From Capsaspora owczarzaki ATCC 30864 (taxonomy: Eukaryota; Opisthokonta; Filasterea): a DNA stretch of 64,000 nucleotides. Location: positions 325,967 to 389,966 of the forward strand of contig NW_011887300.1 of the NCBI RefSeq assembly GCF_000151315.2, written 5' to 3'. The position numbers and the translations under genes are program-made. This document shows positions 55,701 through 64,000 of the stretch, one piece after another. Under the pieces are notes generated by a model. That model did not search any database and was not told the DNA's origin. It saw only the letters and a list, made by a program, of their open reading frames with translations. The stretch's first letter is position 1; every line of letters begins with the position of its first letter.

Positions 55701-57579
55701 GCTCGCCGCATGAAAGAGCGCAGCTTTCGAGAGATAGATTTACAGGGTCCAGGGAGAATAGCTCGGACGGAATATCCACCCAGTCCTGTTCGATAGCGGC
55801 AATCACTCGCGGAATCTATGATCAAGCAACGATGACAAATAAAAGGAAGTGTGGCGACACGACGACGCGCTTTCCCTTGCAATTGTAGTGTACCTGAACA
55901 AAGGCAACAAGTTTCTGCGAATATCTTGTGTGGGATGTGTGACTGGAGGAGCTGGAGGCGTTCGAAAACAAGGCAAGACCAGTGCGAAGTGCTTCAAAGT
56001 AAAAGGTATCTGCAGGCCAGCCCAGGGAGGCCAGAACGCCATGCCATTCGATCGCAATTTCTTGGTACGAGGCGTGCAACAGTGCAGAGCCATGGAGACG
56101 ATAAACTAACGAGCAAATGTTCTGGTTGGGCAGGCGAGGGGCCGAGAGCGAGCCTTCCTCCAGCAACGAGGTGGCCATATAAGTCGAGAATGGCATTTCA
56201 ATCGAGGTCATCATGTCATCGGATGCAGGGACAGGGCCGCCTGACTTTTGCTTGTTGTCGCCAGACGCACTTGATGAAGTGGACAGGCTTTCGATCAGCC
56301 GCTGGCGCGAGACGTTCAATAGCGTTTCAAGCAATGGAGGTTGCTTGAGTTGGTACCACGTTGGGTGCATGACCAGGTCGAGGCTCGGCCAGAACGACTG
56401 CCAAACAGAAGCACTGTGGTCTCCTAGCATTGAGGCCTTGTCATTCCTGCACTGGTCTTGAATCGCACGCAGGACGGAGCACAGTTGGTTCCAAGAGTCT
56501 GAAAAGAGATGTCGAACGCGAGTTGAGCAAATACATCCGAAAAAGCACAAAGCACACGCCGCATACTTGTGTTTACACTCACCACAATACTCTAGACGAG
56601 CGCACAGCAGCAAACCGCTTGCAACCGGATCTCGCAAAATCCGCAGACACTGCTCGATTGCCCGCTGAAGACTGGCTTGCAATTCACGCTTTTCTTCGGC
56701 CGACAGAATGTGCTGCTTTCGCTGGTCCGACTCGCCGACGAGTCGAAAGAGATAGGCCTGGAGCGCTTCAACGAGCCAGGAGAGCAACCGGAGTGTGGCC
56801 TTGGCAAACTGCGTTGGATTGTCGCCAGTTGAAGCTGCTGGTAAGCCAGCGCCATTGCTTGACAACACAGCCGACAACGACGTGTACGCTGCAAGCATGC
56901 TTTTCTGGCTCTGAGAGGCCGTTGTCGTGATGACATCCGACCGCAGCTGGAGCAGCGATTCGACAGCAACCTCGCTGAGCGCATGAAACAGACTGCGATT
57001 GTCGCTCAACGGCGAGTCCGAGATCATGAAAACGAGCTGGAGCGGCGACACGATGGACGATCCAAGCGCATACCGCAGATAGGACAGCATCAGCGGGCTC
57101 GGGCGGCACGCGAACTCCAGGTGGCGGACGAGCAGCGAGGCGAGTGCGTCGCGATTCGCCAGCCCGCGCTTGAGCTGCTCTGCTGTGATTGCGCCCCACC
57201 GCTCGGGAGGCCATTGCTCGCCCCACGCCCGCATCAGCAGCTCACGCGGCGGGGTCGCAGTCCAGTCCTGGCCCGGCGGCAACAACAGAGGGAGGGCGGA
57301 GCGGCGTCCATTGCCGATTGCTGCCATGCCGGCCTCTTGATCCGGGTGATTGTGATCAATATAGTCATCATGATCATCATCATCATCATGACCATCATCA
57401 TCATCATCATCATCATGGTAGTCGTCGTCGTCGTTCAGCTGCATTGGCTCGATTTTGATCCTCGTCCCGTTCCTCAGCTCAGCATCTGCAATGGTCTGTC
57501 GGGCATTCCCGCGACTCAATCCAGAGCTGAATAACTCACTCCCAGCAGTACGATTCGCAGCCAACAGCATGGGCAGCAT
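52753..57579 (-). CDS. MED24: Mediator complex subunit 24
   Basis: Fourteen exons: 56583-~57579, 55894-56498, 55744-55815, 55563-55636, 55305-55488, 55073-55216, 54847-55006, 54709-54782, 54471-54631, 54193-54408, 53823-54115, 53564-53742, 53450-53492 and 52753-53357. All joins keep frame; about 1268 residues. Family evidence is strongest at the N-terminus: 'LLMRAWGEQWPPERWGAI' matches MED24 'AWxExWxxxxW', and 'RPSPLMLSYLRYALGSSIVS' matches its 'PSPNPLILSYLKYAISSQMV'. The rest is helical repeat sequence, as expected. MED24 is a tail-module subunit that links transcription factors to RNA polymerase II. The start is uncertain: the conserved part is preceded by an Asp/His repeat and a CTG-repeat Leu run, and a separate upstream exon beginning near 57608 (MMARPPAAV) is possible. 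Confidence 0.72.
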
Positions 57580-57780
57580 GAGCAGCAGCAGCAGCAGCAA
57601 CAGCAGCTGGAGGGCGTGCCATCATGCTGCAAAAGGCTGAGAATCTGAGATGTATCTGAGAAAGCGACTACGAATCAGGACTGGCCTCGCCCCATTCTCC
57701 CATTCTTGGCACTTGATCGAATCACTGTTGTCCAAGTTCACTCATTTTCTATTCGCTTTCCATTGCAATACTAAAAACAC
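57580..57780. promoter_or_regulatory. Bidirectional promoter region of MED24 and LTV1
   Basis: About 200 bases between the MED24 start region (-) and the LTV1 initiation codon (+). Both promoters and 5' leaders must lie here. No TATA box recognised. Confidence 0.45.
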
Positions 57781-60700
57781 AATGGTACAGCCATACACAC
57801 TCGTCTCTCTCTCTCCCCCCTTCCCAGTATCATCAGGAAACTCACCCCCCCCCCAAATTCATCTAAAATGTAACCTTTTGTCCAGGGCAAGACAAAGCGC
57901 TTTGTGGACAAGAAGAGCTCGGCGCGCTTCCAGCTCGTGCACCGGTCACAGCGTGATCCGCTTGCCGCCGATTCCGACGCGCCGCAGCTCGTGCTCAGAC
58001 CCATCAACGTGCCAGAGCACCTTGCCGACAAGTTCGAGGGCGCAATGGCCCCGCAGCTCCCGTCCAACGCCCGCGTCGTCCCCATCGGCGCGCGTGTCGC
58101 TCCCGACGCACGCAACGTCGTCGTAAGTCTTTCACCCCCTCCAGCATCCCAGTCAAAGCACCGAGGCTTGCTTGCTAGTCCTTGCTTGATACCCTGACCT
58201 CGGCCAAGTGTGGGGGGGGGGTCGACAGCGCTAAAGTGAGCGACGCTGGCTGACTGAAGGCTCGAAAGGGTCCATGTGGGCATTACGCAAAAAGCCTGTC
58301 CGCCGTTCGACTTTGCCATCCCGCGCTCTATGAACGTGGCAGAATTAGTCGGATTCAGTGTTTGCGGCTGTTGTGCAAAAAAGCGGGGTTGGGCGGGTGG
58401 CAAACACGCTCAAAACAAACGCAATGCACTTTTTGGCTGGGACAACATTGGCGGCTTGTTTGACGGCTGGATTTGATTGGAAGTTGCTTCTACTGACTTG
58501 TGAAATGCTCAATAATCAAAATCACAGGGTCACGACGATGAAGACGACGACGACGACGACGAGGATGGCGACGATTCGGACTTGGACACGATTGAAGGCG
58601 ATGATGAGGAGGACGAGGATGATGAAAACCCGTTCAGCGACGCTGAAGATGAAGACGCAACAGCCTCAGATTCTGCTGCTGCTGGTGCTGCTGCTGCCGG
58701 GACAGCGGCAAAAGGTACAAAGGCCACTTCTGCCAAGGACGCCCAAAATGCATCTGCCAAGCCACGACGAACCGCTGTTGGCGCTTTCGAAGACGCAGAC
58801 GAATCGCCCGAGGTGCAGGCGAAACTGCAAACGTAAGTTGATTAGCTCGCAGCCATGTTCCATCTGTGCCATCGAGACCTGGTTGCTAACTGCGGGATGC
58901 CGTTGTCGCAAACAGCTCTCAGTTCGCCCGAAAGGAACAACTCGCACAGTTTGGCGTGTACTTTGGCGACAATTACGACTACATGAAGCACTTGAAGACG
59001 ATTGGCAACAGTGGCGACGGCGTTTTCGTTGCTGCCGACTCCAAAAAGATGGTTAGTCGCAATGCAAGGTGAATCTGTAGCTCGAAAGGTTTTTTGACGC
59101 TGACTTTCAACGTTGACAAACAAAAACCAGATTGCTGGATTGCCCGCCGACCTGTTTGCCTCGGCCGATGAGACCAAAGTCGGCCTGATGAACTTGCAAG
59201 CCGCACCAGCCACCGGTATGAAGCCGAGTCTTGAGCTTGTCTGCAATCTCTTTGTCCTCTCACCCTCAAATTCTCTCTTCTTTCTTCCCTTGTCCCCCCG
59301 CCACACACACACCCTCTTGCAGCCATCGGACTCGACTGGGACCCGGAAATCGTCGCAGCCCTGGACGCCAGTGATGATGAAACAGACATGGGCCCGGAGC
59401 TCGAAGACGACTTTATCTCGATGGCCAACGCCACGGACGGCGTCGATGTGGAGGGGGACGCCGACCTCGACAGGGAGCTGGGCTTGAACAGCGATTCGGA
59501 GGACGACACTACGACTGGCCAGTTTGAGCGCCCCGGCATGACGGACGCCAAGGCGGAGATGCTCGCGCGCTTTGGACTGAGCGCCGGCAAGCGGCTACCA
59601 GCGGGTCGCTCGGACGACGAGGACGACGACGACGATTCAAACTTTGGCAGCGAGGCAGAAGACCGTCTGGCTGATTTGGACGATGGACGCTTCGATCTGG
59701 ACAGCGAAGCGACCAGCAAGAGCCGTCGCCGCGGACCGAGCGACAACAAGTCGCGCATGAGTAACTTTTCAATGACGTCGTCTGTGATGCGACGAAACGA
59801 CGGCCTGCAATTGCTCGACGAGCGCTTTGATCACGTGTTGGACGCTGCGTACGCCGACGACGAGATTGGCGCGTTGGACGAGGAGGGCGAGTTTATTGCC
59901 GGTAGTGGCGACGTTGGTCATTTTAGCTCGCTGCTTGACGAGTTCCTCGAAGAGCGCGAGCTTGCATTGCGTTACAGTAAAGAGGATGAGGGCGAAATCA
60001 AGATGCGTCGCAAGACGGCCCGACCTGCCATCACCAAGAGCCGCAGCAATTTCGACGCCGTCCCACCACCACTGCCCGAGCCCAGCGCCGCATCCACAGA
60101 AGATGTGTTTGATGTGTCGGACGACGAGAGCAGCGATGACGACCGTGCTCCCATCATGGAGCGCCTCTATGTCCCGCCCAAGCCGCGCGATCTGCTGGAT
60201 GCATTGAGTAAGCGGAACTGTTGGTTTTTTTTATGCACGATTCGTTTGTTGATAATTCCTCTCACGTACATCCTGCTTGTTTGTCGCTAACAACCAGGCG
60301 TGTCGTCAAACCAGTTCAACCACCCTACCTTAATTAAAGAGCCAATTATCCGCCTGTCCAAGAAGACGGGCTTGCCGATTGGCGTGCTTTCGACCCGAGG
60401 TGCTGGCAAGATGGATGACGAACGCGGTGTTCTTACGACAAAGTCCCTGAGTCGTCACGACCAGCGTCAGGCTCAGCAAGACGCCGAAGACGACGAGGAT
60501 GACGACGTGAGTGTGGCCGAATCGACTGTTTCGACGATTCGCGATAAGAACGAGACGCCCGAAGAGCGTCGTATTCGAAAGCAGGCCGTCAAAGCTCAGC
60601 GCAAGGTGCGTCCGTTTGCCGTGTTTGTTGTTGGCCGGTGGCGCTGTGGAAATGTTGCTCACCAACAAACGCTTGCATGTCGTGTTCTTGTTGTTTTGCA

Positions 60701-60815
60701 GGAGCGCCGAGTGGTCAAGAAGGCTACAAAGGATGCTTTCAAGGTGGAAGAGCTGCGTCAACAACACTTGTCAACATCGCGAAAGGCTGCCAATCAGGGA
60801 ATCAAAATCCAATAA
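57781..60815 (+). CDS. LTV1: LTV1, 40S ribosome biogenesis factor
   Basis: Eight coding exons: 57781-57783, 57886-58122, 58528-58832, 58916-59051, 59131-59215, 59323-60207, 60298-60605 and 60702-60815, giving 690 residues (human 475; the extra is acidic and Ala-rich insertions). The first coding exon is just the ATG, followed at once by a GTACAG donor; exon 2 then continues 'GKTKRFVDKKSSARFQLVHR'. Diagnostic motifs are 'LVHRSQRDPLAADSDAPQ', 'FGVYFGDNYDYMKHL', 'NFSMTSSVMRRN', 'LLDERFD', 'DDEIGALDEE', 'RLSKKTGLPIGVL' and the basic 'RRIRKQAVKAQRKERRVVK' tail. LTV1 chaperones assembly of the small-subunit head with Enp1 and uS3 and is released after phosphorylation before the 40S matures. Confidence 0.95.
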
Positions 60816-61068
60816 CCACGACGACGACTCTCGACTGACTGTTGCACCCGCCTTGTTGCACTTGTTGGAATATCACTGTATTTTTTTCGCTTTGCTTTCA
60901 AACCTTAACAAGAGAAAAATGCGAAACTCATAAAAAGAAAGACAATTCCAGACTCATTATTCGCGCATGACAAGAAACCGAACGTTCATCCGACCCAAGC
61001 AGACTGACTCCCACAACAATCATCACATTCCTTTGGTTTTTTTTTCATTTTGCATTTTGTGTTGTCGC

Positions 61069-63350
61069 TTAATTCCACAGCGAGCTGTTCAAGGTGGAGC
61101 CGTTGGAGGGACTGGTGGAAAGCAAGTTGGGGTTGGCACGCTGTTGTTGCTGTTGCTGGCTCACGCGCTGCACGTGGAGAAGTTGCTGTTGCTGTTGCTG
61201 CTGAGCATATTGCTGCTGCTGTTGCTGTTGCGCATAATACTGTTGCTGCATGAGCATTTGCTGCTGCTGTTGCTGGTACAGCTGCTGTTGCTGCTGCTGC
61301 TGGAACTGCTGCTGCGGCTGGAACTGCTGCTGAGGCTGGAAGTGCTGCTGAGGTTGGCCAAACTGGCCCTGGGCCTGCTGCGGTTGGCCTTGCAGGAAGG
61401 GGTTGAAGCCTTGCTGTTGCGGCTGCTGCACAAAACCGCCAGTAGCGCCCGACGAGTACAGACCGGGCATGCCGAACGCGTTTGGCGCACCTTGTTGAGC
61501 GCCGGGGAAGCCCTGGCCGTAGCCGGGCTGGGCGCCATAGCCTTGGGGCGCTGGCTGGCCAAAGCCTTGGGCGGCCGAAGGAGCGGCGACGCCACCGACA
61601 GGGGAAGGAGTGCCGTACAACGAAAGAATGGAGCTCTTGTCGACCGCCTTTGCGCCAACGGATCCGGGAGCGGGAGACGCCGAGGGGGTGGCAAACAGGC
61701 CGGACAGATCAACGCTGCTCGAGTTCTGCGATGGAAGGTTGCCGCCAGCAGCAGCAGCAGGGGACGGGGCGGAGAGGCCAAAGCCGTTTGCAAAGACGCT
61801 GCTGCCATTGCTTGCAGGAGCAGCGGATGCCTTCTGAGCTGGGGCGTCGTCGATGGACAGCAAGTCGAAGGCGTTTTCGACAGGCTTGGCGGGACGCGAG
61901 GCTGCAGCAGCGGCGACTGGCGCTGGAGCAGCAATGGTAACGGGGTTGGACGACGGCGGGGCCGTGATCTTTGGCGGGTGCTCGCGGTAGTTGTGGTGGC
62001 CGTGGCTGTGACGGTGGCCATGGTGCGACTCGGCAGATCGGTTGTTGCCAGCCGGGGCAGGCGCGGGCTGTGCTGCTGCGGCTTGCTGCTGCTGCGGGGC
62101 CGATGAAGGGCCGCTGGAGGTCTTGTCGATAAAGTTTTTGCGCTCGTACTTTGCGCGGATGAATGTCTCGAGCTCGCTGGAGTGGGGTCAAACAAAGACA
62201 GAGAATGAAGAGCGAGAAGAGTGAGAATGGAGAGAATTGGAGCATTTTCTAAGAACAGCACAAACTCACCTGCCCTGCTGGGGACGACGGAAGCCGTGCG
62301 GAATGTTTGCTTCGTAGTATGCGTTCACGCGGCGGTTGCCACCACGAACCATGCTCTGCACAGAACGAAGGGACATGAAAATGGATCAACAAAATGGATC
62401 AACAAGTGAGCACCAACCCCCCTCCCGTGGCCCTTGTCGCTCGCCGCGCACAACCCTACCTCGATCTGCTCTGGCGTCCACGAGTCGAGCGTCACTGACT
62501 TGACGCGTGAGATGTGCACGCCCAGGTTGCGGTGGATGCCGGCGCAGGTGATGCAGAGGAAGACGCCGAGGTTCCACGACGCCCAGCGCGGACCTAGACC
62601 ATCGGCCATTTGTTTTCAACAAGAACAACAACAACAACACCATCGGCAACAACAATAGCAGAACTGAGTGAGTGAACATTGCGGGGGGGGGGGGTTTGCT
62701 TGCGTTGTGGTTTTGAGCATTGTTCCCATGCGTTGTGTCGTTCGTTCGCCTTTTTCCGCTTTTTTTGCTTTTGGACGTTCGCATCAACAATAAAGTTGAA
62801 CGTTGATTGAATGAATGTTTTTGTTCGTTCAAACAAAACAAAACAAACAAAACAAACAAACAAACAACAGCCGCAAAAAAGAAGGAAAGAAAGGAAGAAA
62901 AACAATAGAAAAAAAAGTCAAACAAAAACAATAGAAAAACAATAGAAAAAAAAGTCAAATGATTCTGATTCTTTTTTTTTTTTTTTTTTTTTTTGTTCTT
63001 TTGCTTCAGATTCGTGACTTTTTTCTTCTTCTTCGCGTTGAATGCACTTCGCTTTCACTTCTTGCTTTGTTGATCTCCGTTGCTTCGAATGGAGAGATGG
63101 AAAGAGAGGCAAACAACACAAAACGAACGGAAGCAACACACTTTGCTTTGCTGCACTCCGGTGTGGCGCTTGAGCACTCAAGGAAGAGGGTGTAGAGTGA
63201 TGTAGGATCAAGGAGGAGGCAAGGGGGCGGGGGGGGGGGAAGCGCACCTTTGGCGAGGCAGTCGACGCAGCTCTTGTTGGCGTCGTCGTTGAGCAGTCCA
63301 GTGAGAATCTCCTGGTGCTGCTTGGCCAAGCGATCCTTTGCGGCAGACAT
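61069..63350 (-). CDS. SMAP-type Arf GTPase-activating protein
   Basis: Four exons, 63248-63350, 62460-62593, 62270-62355 and 61069-62176, give 476 residues. The ArfGAP zinc finger is complete across the first intron: C-VD-C, 16 residues, C-IT-C, followed by the arginine finger in '[16 protein letters not shown]'. '[14 protein letters not shown]', '[10 protein letters not shown]' and '[13 protein letters not shown]' are characteristic of SMAP1/SMAP2. After the domain come a His-rich segment, Ala/Pro/Ser linkers ('[10 protein letters not shown]') and a Gln-rich C-terminus of about 100 residues. SMAP proteins stimulate GTP hydrolysis by Arf6 or Arf1 and act in clathrin-dependent endocytosis and retrograde traffic. 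Which of SMAP1 or SMAP2 it corresponds to cannot be told; it may predate their duplication. Confidence 0.93.
61145..61400 (-). repeat. CAG/CAA repeat encoding the Gln-rich tail of the ArfGAP
   Basis: Imperfect trinucleotide repeat seen as CTG/TTG on the plus strand. It encodes a Gln-rich tract with scattered Met, Tyr, Leu and Ala near the C-terminus of the SMAP-like protein. Confidence 0.85.
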
Positions 63351-63700
63351 GGTGGGAAAATGTGTGTGGATGTGCAAATAGACTGAACATGAATGAAAAT
63401 AACAATTGTACAGAATAATAAAACAGCAGAGGGAGGGAGGGAGAGAGAGAGAGAGAGCAATGAAATGCAGCAGAGCCACGAAACTCGATCTGCTGATAGG
63501 ATTGCTGGTGATGCTGTACAGGACAGGTTCAAACCCCTCTTCAATACACTATTTAACCGATCTGAAACTATAGATACACCCCCAAAGCAAGCCGTCCGGC
63601 TTTAGTCTGAGCCAGTTAGCACAAAAGTCCAGTCATTTTCTTTGATTTTTCCTTGTCTTTTGCCTTCCCTTTGGGCCTTTGATTCAAAGTTTAACCACCG
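63351..63700. promoter_or_regulatory. Divergent upstream region
   Basis: 350 bases between the ArfGAP start (-) and the start of the right-edge gene (+). It contains a GA-rich repeat near 63430-63457. A 'GGTTCAAACCC' string at 63528-63538 resembles a tRNA B box, but no cloverleaf forms around it. Confidence 0.4.
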
Positions 63701-63802
63701 ATGAGTGAGGAATTGTACAAGGTGCTCTCTGACAACTGGCGTGAGCTCGTCGCTGCCGAGACGCTGAAGGGCCGCTTTGACGCTGCCGTGCGAGTCATCC
63801 AA
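63701..63802 (+). CDS. First exon of a probable acyl-CoA-binding-domain protein (3' truncated)
   Basis: The ATG at 63701 opens a 34-codon exon ending at a GTAAAG donor in phase 0. The end of the exon, 'GRFDAAVRVIQ', matches the start of the ACBP domain in ACBD4/ACBD5-type proteins ('RFEAAVKVIQ'). The acyl-CoA-binding YKQAT-type motif would lie in following exons beyond the window. The remaining 200 bases look like intron, and I did not identify the second exon. Assignment rests on one short motif. Confidence 0.4.
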
Positions 63803-64000
63803 GTAAAGAAAGCTCGTCTCGCTTGGTCTCGCTTGGTCTCTCTTCTTCCCTCGTCGCTCGTCCTCCGCCAATCGCGATTTCAATCGATGACTCTCGTGTG
63901 TCATCTATTCCGAGGAAAGCGCGCGCACTGTGTGTGTGTGGATTGAGATTGCCGCGCAACAACAGCCGCTGTCCGTTTTGCACGAGTTTGTAATCAGCCG

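Noticed and set aside
63528-63538. GGTTCAAACCC resembling a tRNA B box
   Set aside because: The flanking bases do not form a T stem, D arm or acceptor stem, so no tRNA is called.

Overview
The window is nuclear DNA from a gene-dense eukaryote. The genes are split by short GT-AG introns, mostly 60-110 bases. They include orthologues found in animals and their unicellular relatives: TFIP11, a TMEM63/CSC1 channel, an SH2-containing PLC-like protein, MEIOB, major vault protein, MED24, LTV1, SMAP-type ArfGAP, ANAPC4, NDUFB7 and cytidine deaminase. Tandem SH2 domains, tyrosine-motif receptors and a two-component receiver domain together suggest a unicellular holozoan. A filasterean such as Capsaspora is my best guess; this is inference from gene content, not proof.

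Layout. 1-2427 (+): 3' part of an LRR transmembrane receptor. 2548-5703 (+): TFIP11. 6394-10162 (-): a second, complete LRR receptor, paralogous to the first and in inverted orientation. 10163-11935: mostly non-coding. 11936-13842 (-): unidentified coiled-coil protein. 14634-14922 (+): NDUFB7. 15346-19137 (-): TMEM63/CSC1 channel. 19620-24343 (+): SH2-SH2-PLC-like protein. 24651-25665 (-): cytidine deaminase. 26081-29161 (-): receiver-domain protein. 29905-36009 (-): large secreted or membrane-anchored protein with repeated methyltransferase-like modules. 36211-39327 (+): ANAPC4. 39490-41701 (+): MEIOB. 42738-48628 (+): a 33-exon LRR gene with one repeat per exon. 49000-52617 (+): major vault protein. 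52753-~57579 (-): MED24. 57781-60815 (+): LTV1. 61069-63350 (-): SMAP-type ArfGAP. 63701-63802 (+): first exon of a probable acyl-CoA-binding-domain protein, running off the right edge.

Exon models were built by hand from splice signals and reading phase; nearly all give an uninterrupted frame with conserved domains across the joins. Two themes stand out. The first is tyrosine signalling: two receptors have cytoplasmic tails full of YxxV/L/M and YxN motifs, and a third gene joins two N-terminal SH2 domains to a PLC core that has lost several catalytic residues. The second is modular gene structure: two unrelated LRR classes (24-residue and 28-residue) are each encoded as one repeat per symmetric phase-2 exon, and in the larger gene one of these exons carries an in-frame stop.

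Several neighbours are head-to-head with short shared upstream regions: 36010-36210, 57580-57780, 19138-19619 and 63351-63700. Long homopolymer A/T tracts sit in introns and intergenic DNA.
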